Source of the DNA: Pictodentalium vernedei
Taxonomy: Eukaryota; Mollusca; Scaphopoda; Dentaliida; Dentaliidae
Assembly: GCA_031216915.1 (NCBI GenBank)
Contig: CM062289.1
Location: 21,678,520-21,742,519, forward strand
Reading direction: 5' to 3'
Length of the DNA stretch: 64,000 nt
Shown: in pieces, positions 53,250 through 64,000 of the stretch
Numbering within the stretch: the stretch's first letter is position 1
Layout of the letters: every line of letters starts with the position of its first letter
Translations under genes and position numbers: made by a program
The notes under the pieces: generated by a model
What the model was told of the DNA's origin: nothing
The model's input: the letters and a program-made list of their open reading frames with translations, nothing else
The model's database searches: none

Positions 53250-56200
53250 AGCTCAACTTGACAAAAGTCAAGCTAAGCTATTACCATCACTTCTCGTCCG
53301 TCCGCTTACGTACGTCCACAATTTCCTTTGGCACACCTCACAGGTCGCATTTCTGATCAGATCGCTTTGAAACTTGGTATGCTTGTTAGAGGTGACCTCT
53401 AGATGGGAGCTATCGATTTTCTTCAATTTCCGTCAAAAAATGTTGCCGCGGCCAATGTTCTTAGAACTTAGTTTAGTCAGACCTCAATATTTCCCTTTGG
53501 CACACCCTACAGGGCACATTTATGATTGGATTGCTTTGAAACCTGGTATGCTTGTTTGGGGTGACCTCTAGATGGGAGCTATCGATTTTCCTCCATTTTA
53601 GTCTGTCAAAAAATGTTGCCGCTGGCAACGATCTTTGAACTTAGTTTAGTCAGGCATCAATATTTCCCTTTGGCACCCCCTACAGGGCACATTTATGATC
53701 GGATTGCTTTGAAACCTGCCATACTTGTTTGGGGTGACCTCTAGATGGGAGCTATCGATTTTCTTCCATTTCCGTCTGTCAAAAAATGTTGCTGCGGCCA
53801 ACGTTCTTAGAACTTCGTTTAGTCAGTCCTCAATATTTCCCTTTGGCACACCCTACAGGGCACATATATGATCGGATTACTTTGAAACCTGGCATGCTTG
53901 TTTGGGGTGACCTCTAGATGGGAGCTATCAATTTTCTTTCATTTCCGTCGTAAAATGTTGCTGCGGCCAACGTTCTTAGAACTTAGTTTAGTCAGACCTC
54001 AATATTTCCCTTTGGCACACCCTACAGGGCACATTCATGATAGGATTGCTTTGAAACCGGGCATGCTTGTTTAGGGTGACCTCTAGCTGGGAGCCATCAA
54101 TTTTCTTCCGTCAAAAAATGTTGCCGCTGGCAATGATCTTTGAACTTAGTTTAGTCAGGCATCAATATACTCCTTTGGCACTCCATACAGAGCACATTTT
54201 TGATCAGATCGGTTTAAAACTTGGTATGCTTGTTTGGGGTTACCTCTAGATGGGAGCTATCGATTTTCTTCGTTTTCTGTCAAAAAATGTTGCCCCTGGC
54301 AATGATCTTCGATGAACTTAGCTTTTGGCACACCCTGCAGTGCACAGTTTTGATCAGAACACTTTGAAATTTGATATGCTTATTTGGGGTGAGCTCTAGA
54401 TGGGAGCTATCGATTTTCTTCCATTTCTGTCAAAACATGTTGCTGCTGGCAACATTCTTAGAACTTAGTTTAGTCAAACCTAAAATATTTCCTTTTGTCA
54501 CACACTACAGGGCACATTTATGATCGAATTGTTTTGAAACCTGGCATGTTTGTTTGGGGTGACCTCTACATGGGAGCTATTGATTTTCTTCCATTTTCCG
54601 GCAAAAAATGTTGCCACTGGCAATGACCTTTGAACTTAGTTTAGTCAGGGATCAACCTATTTTTTTTGCATGCCCTACAGGGCACATTTATGATCAGGAT
54701 GGTTTGAAACTTGGTATGTTTGTTTGGGGTTACTTCTAGATGGAGCTATCGATTTTCTTCCATTTTTGTAAAAAATAGTTGCCATTGGCCACAACCTCTG
54801 ATGAACTTAGTAAAAACTTAGTGCAGTCAAGCATCAATATTACCGTTTGACATACCCTGCGGGGCACATTTATCATTGGATCGCTTGCAAACTTGGTGTG
54901 CTTGTGTGGGGTGACATCTATATGGGAGCTGTCGATTTTCTTCCATTTCTGTCAAAAAATGTTGCCACTGACCTTAGAACTTAGTTTAGTCAGACCTCAA
55001 TATTTCCCTTTAACACACCCTTCAGGGCACGTATATGATCGGATCACTTTGAAACTTGGTATGTGTGTTCGAGGTGACCTCTAGATGTGAGCTATTGCTT
55101 TTTTTTTCATTTTAATAAAAAATTGTTGTTGTTATCACCAGCCTTTGAACTTACTGCATTTGTGCATCAACTTATCCCTTTTGCACTCTCTGCAAAGTAT
55201 ATTTATGAATTTTCATAAAAAAAAACAAAAAAACATTGCCACAAGTAATGACCTTCTACTTAGTGCATTTGTACATTAACATCTTCCTTTGGCATGCCTC
55301 AGAGGGCACATTCATTATCAGGTTGTTATGAAACTTTGTATGCTTAGGCCACATTTATCATAGGATTGTTTTTGAACTTGGTGTGCTCATTAGGCAAGAA
55401 CTTTAGATAAGAGCTATTGATTAGCATTCATTTCTGTGAAAAAAAGTTGCCATTTACAATAACCTCTGAACATACTGCATTTGTGTATCAATATTCTTCC
55501 TTTAGCCAGTCTTACAGTTTACATTTAAAAATGCATGGATTACTTTTGACGTTGTGCACACACAATGCTGTTATGTTGAAATTTCAAAAAATAACATTGG
55601 TACCAATGATCTTTAATTTTGCCATTTCATTTATAACTTACCAATTGCAAGTTCAAGTTTGTCAAGTTGAACTACAGTGTCATTGACACTTTCATTCAAA
55701 ATGTTGCATTCAATTCTCATGTGACTGTCTTCCACACTCAAGTAGCCACAGGGACCACATTGGAACTCAGGGGACGAAATGATAATAGATTTTAAAGGCA
55801 GTCCCAAACAGGTCTGGCATTCCAGAAAATCAAGAGGTGCAAATATTGCCCTCCTCAATTTTTTCTAGGCGTTCAGTAGGTATGCAGCACTCCTGCACTC
55901 CTAAAGAATGCTAGGCCTGATAGATATACATAACTTGACTTCATACCTATTATATGTTCAGGGGTGCAGGAATTCAAATTTAGCACGTATATGATCGGAT
56001 CACTTTGAAACTTGGTATGTGTGTTCGGGGTGACCTATATATGTGAGCTATTGCTCTTTTTTCATTTCCATAAAAAATTATTGTCTTTATCACCAGCCTT
56101 TGAACTTACTGCATTTGTGCATCAACTTATCCCTTTTGCATTCTCTGCAGGGTATATTTATGAATTTCCATAAAAAAAACCCAAAACCATTGCCACAAGC

Positions 56201-56770
56201 AATGACCTTCTACTTAGTGCATTTGTGCATTAACATCTTCCTTTGGCATGCCTCCGAGGGCACATTCATTATCAGGTTGTTTTGAAACTTTGTAAGCTTA
56301 TGCAGGGTGACAAAGATAGGAGCTATTGATTTTCTTCTCATTTCCATCAAAAACTGTTGCTGTTAGCAACAATCTTTGCACTTATTGCATTTGTGCATCA
56401 ACATTCTTTGACATGGCCTACAGGCCACATTTATCATAGGATTGTTTTTGAACTTGGTGTGCTCATTAGGCAAGACCTTTAGATAAGAGCTATTGATTAG
56501 CATTCATTTCTGTGAAAAAAGTTGCCATTTACAATAACCTCTGAACATACTGCATTTGTGTATCAACATTCTTTCTTCAATCAGTCTTACAGTTTACATT
56601 TAAAAATGCATGGATTACTCTGACGTTGTGCACACACAATGCTGTTATGTTGAAATTTCACCAAATAACATTGGTACCAATGATCTTCAATTTTGCCATT
56701 TCATTTATAACTTACCAAGTTCAAGTTTGTCAAGTTGAGCTACAGTGTCATTGACACTTTCATTCAGGTT
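53250..56770 (+). mobile_element. Tandem-repeat element, about 165-175 bp unit, with 955-bp duplication
   Basis: Left hairpin AGCTCAACTTGACAAAAGTC; units with GGTGACCTCTAGATGGGAGC, TTGCCGCTGGCAA and CCCTACAGGGCACATTTATG recur about eleven times to 55090. Then diverged units are duplicated: 55036-55700 again at 55991-56770. Both copies end AGTGTCATTGACACTTTCAT. No protein. Confidence 0.8.
55809..55919. mobile_element. 111-bp relative of the 789-bp TIR element
   Basis: Starts CAGGTCTGGCATTCC and ends GAATGCTAGGCCTG, with TTGCCCTCCTCAATTTTT as in 6356-7144. No target duplication found, so the border is tentative. Confidence 0.5.
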
Positions 56771-56909
56771 CGATATGATGACCTAAAAGGCTTGAGGTTA
56801 CCACATATCTTGCCTCATAAACAACAGGTAAGACATAGACACAATGACATGGCCGAAAATGCATGGGGACCCTTACGTGTCATGCCTTGAAAACAACAGA
56901 CAGACTTAA

Positions 56910-57151
56910 CCCTTTACCCAACGAATCGGCCGCATCCGCCCGCGTAATATGCAAATTCAGCAGTTGAAAAAACATTATTTTTCAAAAAATTTCAACAAAA
57001 CCATATCATGTGACCCTTCGTTGGAACGAGCTCGTCGAGCTCGTTCCAACGAGGGGTCACATGGTATGGTTTTGTAGAATTTTTATGAAAAATTTTTAAA
57101 AAATGATATTTAAAATAAGAAATTTTGATATCGTCTGCGTTGGGTAAAGGG
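56910..57151. mobile_element. piggyBac-type foldback MITE, best-preserved copy
   Basis: TTAA at 56906-56909 and 57152-57155. Left CCCTTTACCCAACGAATCGG, right complement CCCTTTACCCAACGCAGACG. The centre GGAACGAGCTCGTCGAGCTC extends through TGACC(C/T)(C/T)TCGTT and ACCATATCATGTG arms to about 90 bp. Confidence 0.92.
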
Positions 57152-57155
57152 TTAA

Positions 57156-58734
57156 AAACAACAGACAGACAATAATAATCATTCTTAGGGGCTCACTTGC
57201 TAAACCTTTTGAGGGGTGGGGGGTCAGGAAAAAAATTTTGGACACAAGACGCAAAAAGGTTTTTCCGACCCTTCAGCACACACCCACCCCTTTTTTGAAG
57301 GAAATATTTTTTTTTCCTTTTTGAAATTGGATACTCACCCCAAAATTAAAGTAAATGGCACATAAACTGCTTTGATTGGCAATTTCAACAAGTATTTTTA
57401 CTGGAACATGGTTTGTATTGTTCCAGTAACCATTTCCGACATTTAATCTATCCACAACCAGCAAGAGATAAAGCAAAATTCTCCTGAGTTTGCAACTGGA
57501 ATTTGTCCCATTTCTCGGCAAGTTTATGAATTTATTCAAACTTTCTCCCAGACACTGGCAGTTAGTGTATACATGGGTAATCAGGAGATCAAATCTTGTT
57601 TGTCCGGAAGCGATAAAGTCTGTTTCCGATTGAAGATTGGTTTTGCAGTTTACTAATCTTTCAAATAGGTGAGAAATTAATAATGTTCAAGTTATTACTT
57701 CCTAAATAAGCTAATTTGATGCGCATTCACTATGAAGTCTGTCATTTCGGATAAATGACTAAAGTATTTATTTATTTCATAAAATGTTTGGCTCTTTCTA
57801 GTAATTTTATGAAATGATGAATAATTTAGTCATTTCACGAAATGACTGATTTCATGGTCGGACTGTAATATATACATATTACCAAAATTATATAATGTTA
57901 CCTGTTACATAAAAATTTACTGAAATCCTGTTAAATGTGACACAGAGTTCTAATAGTCTATTATTATGCCTCATGTTTGTAACATCAGCTGTGATTGGAT
58001 AATTTGACACCTTCTAAATGTCATAGTACTGGAGTTTTGGGGCAAAAGACGGGTACTAACGGAACGTTCTTCCCTGGAGACAAGAGAACAAAGAAAATGT
58101 AAGCTCCACTACCATTGATCAGAGTCGATTACGCACGCTCTGGTTGGAATTTCTCAACACCAAATGCTGGCGCTGTGTCTGATTAACTTTTTTTCGTCAC
58201 CGAAAGACACAAACTTACCAACAAATATATCATCTTCAGTGGGTGTGTTTTTAATTTTAACTGCAAACAATGAATTCAAAAGAATCAGAAATATTAAAAA
58301 CTCACATGTTGTTCCCTTAATATGAGTTATGACTTCAATCAATTATATTTCCACAAGTTCGGTACTCCTCAACCTCACTGAGCCTCCGCCTCAAGTTCAA
58401 AATAAATTGTTTCACTCTGTTTAATTCTAACAACTGTCGTCGTCGTCAAAGAAACATGAATTTATATTCCATTAATTTATACCACTTATCACACAAGCAT
58501 TAACAATGAATTATAACACGAACAGCATGATGCAGTTGTAAACACTGGCATTTGGTGATATGAAAACTCCCAAAGCGACGGCACTTGTGACAAGTCATTT
58601 TCGAAGAGACATCATTCGTTTGAAATGACGTCATGTATTTGGATTGGACTACATTGTTATTACAAGATTGATGGCATGAACATTGCAGTTAATGCTTAAC
58701 AATGAAAGTTATTTTTTGTTCGGCATAATAAAAT
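57156..58734. other. Unassigned stretch with a decayed inverted repeat
   Basis: 57735-57865 is an imperfect hairpin with GTCATTTC..GAAATGAC arms ending GGTCGGACTGTA. On the minus strand 58219-58260 is a 42-bp exon-like segment (GTTTGCAG acceptor, GGTAAGT donor). No gene could be built. Confidence 0.35.
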
Positions 58735-58884
58735 AATTAGAACGTTTCTATTCATGTTCTATCGGTCGATAGTACCTGAGTTTGTGTGATTTCTGAAATA
58801 AAACCTTCAGAAGGTTTTATTTCAGAAATCACACAAACTCAGGTACTATCGACTGATAGAACAAGAAAAGAAACATTCTAATAT
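58735..58884. repeat. Long palindrome next to the MULE remnant
   Basis: GTACCTGAGTTTGTGTGATT and AAATAAAACCTTC run into their complements around CAGAAGG; outer arms ATTAGAA(C)GTTTCT continue to about 58884. Near-perfect over 120 bp. Confidence 0.85.
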
Positions 58885-59165
58885 TATAATAATCCTATGT
58901 CACTTTCCCTGAATAGTCTTTTAAAATGTTGAATAGAATTGTCTATTTTTCTATATTTCTTCCTCCTTTGGGCAACTTCTCCTCCACTGATGTGAAGTAT
59001 TGTTGCTTCATGAAATGACTGTTCAGATTTGATAAAGTAAATCATTTTGAAAATATTTGGATGAGAGCCTGCTATGAATAAACTTGACTTGCAGTGCCAC
59101 CCTTCTACATGCTTCGTTGTCCGTGGATCTTCTGTTTCGTGATGGTTCCATAGTTGCAAGCCGTA

Positions 59166-60148
59166 GGGTATGTTTCAGTGAGCTATTCCAGTTTACTTGA
59201 TTTATTGTGAGCATGCGTAGACACACGGAATAAAAACCAGGTTGTTTTATTGAGCAGTTTATATACTGGTTTATCATTCTGGATTAAACCAACTAAACCT
59301 CCTGGAGAGCAGGGTTATCTGGTTTATCATTCTATTCTTGACATGCGCATTGGAGTGCACATTAAAGTTCTAGGCCTCGCACAACAACAATAAAAAAATA
59401 TTTTGATTTTGTGTTTCAGTTAACTGGTTGAGTGCTGGAAGCCCATATATGGGCTTTACTCTAAAGTGCAAGTACTGCAACTCAAAGGCTTCAAACTATG
59501 TGGATGTCCTTCAGATTACATTTGAATCTAAAGTATTTAGTCTATATAGATTTTCCTTGTTATAATTTATGGGAGAGTGCCTATAGGCACTCTCCCATAA
59601 ATTATAACATGGCAAAGACTTGTGAATAAATTTTGATGACTAAAAATAATTCAGCACTCTACCATTAAGAAATAAACAATGCCGGGTTCATGAAAAAAAG
59701 CAATAAATAAAGGGAGAGAAACGATAAAAAAGTTAATAACGTTTATTTTGCCCACAAAAATCGGCTTTTCAAAAATACACGATTCTCATCTGAAAGAGTG
59801 TTTCTCTATCGGAAATATTTGTTTTGCAACTTGCAGAAGACCCTTTTTGGGCTTTTTATTTCTATGGTAGCAGTAACGCAATTTCTTACAATATCACTGG
59901 AAAGTATCCATCACTCTTATGCAGGCCTTTTCAAAGATTGTTTAAAAATGAAAGCAGGGATATGTTTCCCACACTTTGGATATCGCCCTTCCTAAAAACG
60001 TGTTCCTGCTTCACGTTTCTTAGCGACATCACGCCAAGGTTTACGTGGAATAGTATTCACATTAAACATATCATTCCATTGGGATTTCTAAACCACAGTT
60101 TAGGTTTATATGGAATAGTAAACCAGAATTGTTCACTGAAACATACCC
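59166..60148. mobile_element. 983-bp TIR element inside the MULE gene
   Basis: GGGTATGTTTCAGTGA at the left and its complement at the right; GTA is duplicated at 59163-59165 and 60149-60151 (CGTAG if the ends start GGTATG). Removing it restores the MULE reading WVEGSYG|LQLWN. A 3-bp target and GG-start ends suggest PIF/Harbinger, tentatively. It carries a TTAA MITE. Confidence 0.85.
59424..59664. mobile_element. TTAA foldback MITE, CTGGTAGAGTGCT family
   Basis: TTAA at 59420-59423 and 59665-59668; ends CTGGTTGAGTGCT and AGCACTCTACCAT; palindrome ATTTATGGGAGAGTGCC / complement. It is third-level nesting (MITE in TIR element in MULE). Confidence 0.88.
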
Positions 60149-60959
60149 GTAGCTTCCTTCCACCCAATTTTTGGTCACATAGTCTGTGAACTTCTCAATT
60201 GCAGGACTCGCTAGAGCATCTTCTATTGTGTGCCATCAACCATCACTCGCCATTGAAACGGGCACAAATGGAAGAGCTATGACCCATCTGATCAATAAAT
60301 TTACATCCTCATTGTCCTTATATTAAACTTGCATCCCACACTTTTGAGAATTTTTCCACGGGGCCTGTCCGTAATGAAAAAAAACACCTTTTAAATATTG
60401 TGTTTGGGAAATTGCTTTGCACAGCATTCTGTGCGGCAGCCTCAAAGTCTGTGAAAACAGTTGTCAGCTCCAAATGAATATTTAGTCCATTACATTTATC
60501 CGACACTAAATAAAAGAAGCATTTGGACGTTGTCTGTTTCTTATCTGGAAGAAATCCATAAACAAGGGGGCACATCTAGCCTCCCACAGAGGTATGAATG
60601 GTGTAAAGTTGGTGAAACAATGTTGGACATTTATTAAAAGTCCCATCACAAAATAACCAATTGGCTTCCACAAGATGATGTAAATTTCCTTCCTGTCCAA
60701 ATATAAGCATCGCTTTCGTTTTACCTTCACAGGCAGATGGGAAATTGTCACCGCTTGCTGTCTTAGTATAACTTTCTGGTAATTCAATTTTGGAGCACTG
60801 ACGTGGCAGACATGGTCTCGTTTTTCCTTTAAAATGGTAAAGTGCCGCCTTTGCACTGTAAAAAGTTGAAATCCTCTCAACATCTGGGTGTGTTTCATCA
60901 TTACTCATACCTGAAAAAATATCAAGGACAACATTTAATAATTATAATAAAAAAATCTA

Positions 60960-61092
60960 GCTCAACGACCTCATTCCAATGAGGGGTCACATGATATAGT
61001 TTTGTTGAAATTTTGGAAAATTATTTTTTCAACTGCTGAATGTGTATATTTATGAGGGCACAAGCAGACGTTTCCTTGGATAAAGGGATAAT
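60960..61092. mobile_element. Truncated CCCTTTACCC foldback MITE
   Basis: Keeps half the palindrome (CATTCCAATGAGGGGTCACA, GATATAGTTTTGTTG) and the right end GGATAAAGGG followed by ATAA. The left half is missing. Confidence 0.65.
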
Positions 61093-61807
61093 ATTATTCA
61101 TATGGAGCTACAGTTAAAAAACTCAAAACATCTTGAAAATTAAATTGTGGGTAAATAAATAATGACGATAAACCGATATTTTTGCAATTACACCGGTATT
61201 CAATCGATATTGGTTTGAATACCGGTATATATCGGTTTATCGTGCAGCCCTACTTGCCAGCAACTCAAGTGATGAATGCGAATAGATTGTTAATTAGTCG
61301 GAAACAGACTATCCCATATACAACATATACTGGCATTCTACCCGAACAGTATTAAGACAGGTGTAGCAGGAACGGGTGAAATATGTTGAAGATTTTGCTG
61401 TTTTACCTGGTTTCACCACTGTATTTGCTGCTATTTCTGCTGATTTCTTTCTGTTTCTACCCATTTCTACACTTGATTTTAGTTTATCACTCTAAACAGA
61501 ACTTATTAAGCATTATCAAGTACTGAATTCGTAGAAGCAGTTTGCTCAATGTTGTATTGACCTGACAATAGTCAATGTGATGAGGGGTGATTCTTTGGTA
61601 TCGGAAATACATTCTTCATAAACTCTGGCCTGTTGCTCCTTGGCTGATGTGAGTAATGCTTCATTTGATGGAGCAGTTTGTAAGCTTTAATCAGACAATA
61701 AGAGAGAATTCCAACCATGTGGCCCATTCACTTCTACCCAGGGAAAAAATAATGGGTAATGTATGTGACATAAAATGATATTTTAACGCACCAATGTTAC
61801 CGTTTTT
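61093..61807. other. Mostly unassigned; hAT MITE fragment at 61145-61255
   Basis: 61145-61255 matches the left part of the hAT MITE at 34611 in reverse (ATGACGATAAACCGATATTT, TATCGGTTTATCGTGCAGCC, then CTA). The rest shows no signal. Confidence 0.55.
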
Positions 61808-64000
61808 TTAGTTCATCTTGACGAAGTCAAGCTGAGGTAATCCCATCGCTCTCCATCTTCTGTCCGTCCACCGTCTGTCAACACCATGTTTTGGTCTTCT
61901 CCTCCAAAGCCACTAGGCCAATTCAAGTGAAAGTTTGTGTGAATGATGGTCCTGAAGGGGCATTGCATTTTTGTTCAACTCAGCATGCCCAGCCCCATTT
62001 GGGAGGGAGTGGAGAAAAATGCTCCAAAATATTTTTTAAATCTTCTCATGAACCAGTGTGTACAACGACTTGACATTTGCTATGGAGCTTCTTTTTAAGA
62101 TGTAGAATCAAGTTTGTTCCAATATTTGGCTTTGTAATGGGAGGGGTAACATTTTTTGCCCCGCCAAAAATTTCTATTTTTCTGAACCCATGGTCTGGTT
62201 TGAACCAAATTTGGTATGTGGTATTATTGGGTCATAAGGGGAGTGCGGTGGCTCAGTAGGTAGAGGTGCAGGCTGCAAGCCGAGAGGCTCTCGGTTCGAA
62301 TCCCACCTGCGACAACCGCGTTGTGTCCTTGGACAAGACACTTCATCTCCATTGCCCGCGTGGGGGCACGATGACACCATGTACTAAGGCGTACTGCACA
62401 TCGATGGTACGCATGTCTTCAGTCTAACCCTGCCTGTGCTGCAGTGTGGAGTTACGATGTTGGGGAGCTGGCAGCTGCTCGTCGTTGCTCGGTGGTTCTC
62501 TCCGGGTTCTCCGGCTTCCTCCACCCGTAAAACTGTCACGGTCATGATTAGCCATTGTGCATAAATATGTGACCTTAAACATCAATAAATAAATAATTAT
62601 TGGGTCATAAGTACTTGACTCATGCAAAAATAAAAATTCTCGCATCCCCATGGGAACCCTGGGAGTTAACAGAGAGCTGTTATTTGGTATGCAGTATCCT
62701 TAGGACCAGTAGAATTGAATGGTAAAAAAAAATTGTTGTGGATTATATTAGGGTGTTCTGTAATGGGCATCGAAGAAATGTCGAGTCAGCATATTTGCAA
62801 AAAATTTTAAAAATCTTTTCTCCAGAACCATTAATCAGAATCTTTTGATATCCAGTATACAGCATTCATAGAGGGCTCAGATACAAGTTTGTTAAAATAA
62901 AGCCCATTCGTTCATATTTGGGCTCAATACAGGGGCCCGAATCTTTAACATTCTTTAAAAATCTTCTTCTTCAGAACCACCTGTCAGAATCTTTTAATGT
63001 TTGGTATACATCATTGTTATGAGGGTCGGATTCAAGATTGTTCAAACCAAGTCGATAGGTTAATATATGAGCTTCCTATGGAAGCCCAATTTTTAACTTT
63101 GTTCAATATGGGGGATAATTTTTTAAAATCTTCTTCAGATCCACCAGTCAGAATGCTTTCATATTTGGAATGCAACATCTCTAGGGGGGTCAGATTCAAG
63201 TTTGTTCAAATCAGATCCCTAGTTATATATTTGGGCTCGCTATGGTAGCCCAAATATTTACTTAGTGTGATATGAGGAAATTTCTTTAAAAATCTTCTTT
63301 CTTTAAAAATCTTCTTCTTCATATCCACCAGTCGTAATGCTTTCATATTTGGCATACAACATCTCTAGAGGGGTCAGATTCAAGTTGGGTCAATTCGAGT
63401 GCCTGGGTTAATATTTGGGCTCCATATGGGAACCTGAAATTTAACTTAATACAATATGAGGTAATTTCTTCAAAAATCTTCTTCATATCCACTAGTCAGA
63501 ATTCTTTCATGTTTGGTATACAACATCTCTTGGGGGGGGTCAGATTCAAGTTTGTTCAAATCGGATCCATAATTAATATTTGGGCTCGCCATGCAATATC
63601 AATATGAAGAAATTTCTTTAAACTTTCTCTTCTTCAGATCCAACAGTCAGAATGCCTTCATGTTTGGTACACAACATCTCTAGGGAAATCGGATTCAATT
63701 GTGTTCAAATCAAGAGCCTGGGTTAATATTTGGGCTCCCTATGGGAGCTGGAATTAGCCATGTTGCTGAAGAATTAAAAATTTTGTATTCAGTGTCCTTT
63801 AAAGGTGTGTAACTAAGATTAATCCACATAGGTTGCATCAAGGGGCTTCATAGGGAAGCTCTACATTTTACATTATAATCAACTGAAGAAAAGGCATGAT
63901 GCCAGATTATTTTTGTCACTCCTGCGGGACTCAAGGATTGACAGTGTATTCTATGGAAATGGATTGCTTAATGTAGATTCATTCTTGGACTCTGTTTATA
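61808..64000 (+). mobile_element. Helentron/Pearl-like element, running off the window
   Basis: The left leader TAGTTCATCTTGACGAAGTC (hairpin) is followed by CTGTCCGTCCACCGTCTGTC, a 350-bp unique part, then about 155-bp units from 62800 on. It provides the unoccupied form of the site hit by DIRS copy 1 (AATTTCTATTTTTCTGAACC at 62169). A SINE is inserted at 62239. Confidence 0.7.
62239..62595 (+). mobile_element. tRNA-derived SINE with 16-bp target duplication
   Basis: ATTATTGGGTCATAAG at 62223-62238 and 62596-62611. A box TGGCTCAGTAGG, B box GGTTCGAATCC, core GTTGTGTCCTTGGACAAGAC, tail (AAAT)n. The related host at 18893-18915 lacks the SINE. Confidence 0.93.

Larger units (their letters stand above)
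58884..60908 (-). pseudogene. MULE (Mutator-like) transposase, interrupted
   Basis: Minus strand, pieces 60908-60149 and 59165-58884. It starts MSNDETHPDVERISTF, passes KIELPESYTKT, then the MULE core WLFCDGTF (first Asp) and VFTDFEAAAQNAV (second Asp), LIRWVIALPFVPV, WVEGSYGLQLWN, TTKHVEGWH and AGSHPNIFK. Lesions: TAG at 60576-60578; a slip in the run of eight A at 60377-60384 that shifts CFFHYGQ out of frame; a TAA just after; one more TGA; and the insertion at 59166-60148. The acceptor-like TTTTTTCAG before the Met suggests a lost upstream exon, often a FLYWCH finger in such genes (recalled). Confidence 0.85.

Noticed and set aside
58154-58342. Minus-strand frame with a signal-peptide-like hydrophobic stretch
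   Set aside because: No ATG in frame, an upstream stop directly before it, and better splice signals cut through it; kept only as a possible 42-bp exon.
59824-60189. 121-residue plus-strand frame
   Set aside because: It spans the border between the TIR insertion and the antisense MULE exon, so it cannot be an ancestral gene.

Overview
The window is animal genomic DNA. Its repeat content strongly suggests a bivalve mollusc or a close lophotrochozoan relative: dense Pearl/Helentron-like elements with 140-190 bp internal tandem repeats, tRNA-headed SINEs with a TGTCCTTGGGCAAGACACTT core, DIRS tyrosine-recombinase retroelements, and a Tc1-type element. There is no bacterial-style gene organisation, and most open frames are chance frames in repeats.

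The one host gene I can name is on the + strand: the 3' part of NIFK (MKI67 FHA domain-interacting nucleolar phosphoprotein). Three exons are visible (1-54, 7344-7561, 35231-35689). They have consensus splice sites and compatible phases, and together encode the end of the RRM, the conserved post-RRM basic segment and the C-terminal tail. The two introns are 7.3 kb and 27.7 kb, and nearly all of that length is transposable elements.

Region by region: 55-7343 holds tandem-repeat elements, a Tigger-like MITE, TTAA foldback MITEs, a SINE and a 789-bp TIR element. 7562-11662 holds two tandem-repeat elements, a foldback MITE and a LINE 3' fragment. 11667-20712 is a Helentron/Pearl-like element split by a complete-ended DIRS element (11875-18858) that retains both inverted termini and an internal complementary region spelling out the circle junction. 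20713-33582 is a second nest: a DIRS element (21977-33552) that itself received a Tc1 element, a Helentron-like element, two TTAA MITEs, a SINE and a 330-bp repeat element. 33583-35230 carries a duplicate of the DNA flanking that DIRS, holding a hAT-type MITE with 8-bp target duplications. Downstream of the gene, 36554-45990 is a 142-bp-repeat element interrupted by an 8.6-kb Helentron-like element with an internal 2-kb duplication. 45991-57155 mixes LINE remnants, SINEs, a microsatellite and two tandem-repeat elements. 58884-60908 is a broken MULE transposase (- strand) cut by a 983-bp TIR element. 61808-64000 is another Helentron-like element with a SINE inside.

The strongest feature of the window is that many insertions can be dated against each other, because unoccupied copies of the same target sequence lie elsewhere in the window. 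The second theme is long near-perfect palindromes. At least three palindrome families sit in TTAA-flanked MITEs, and one palindrome core is shared by MITEs with different termini. I found no new protein-coding system.
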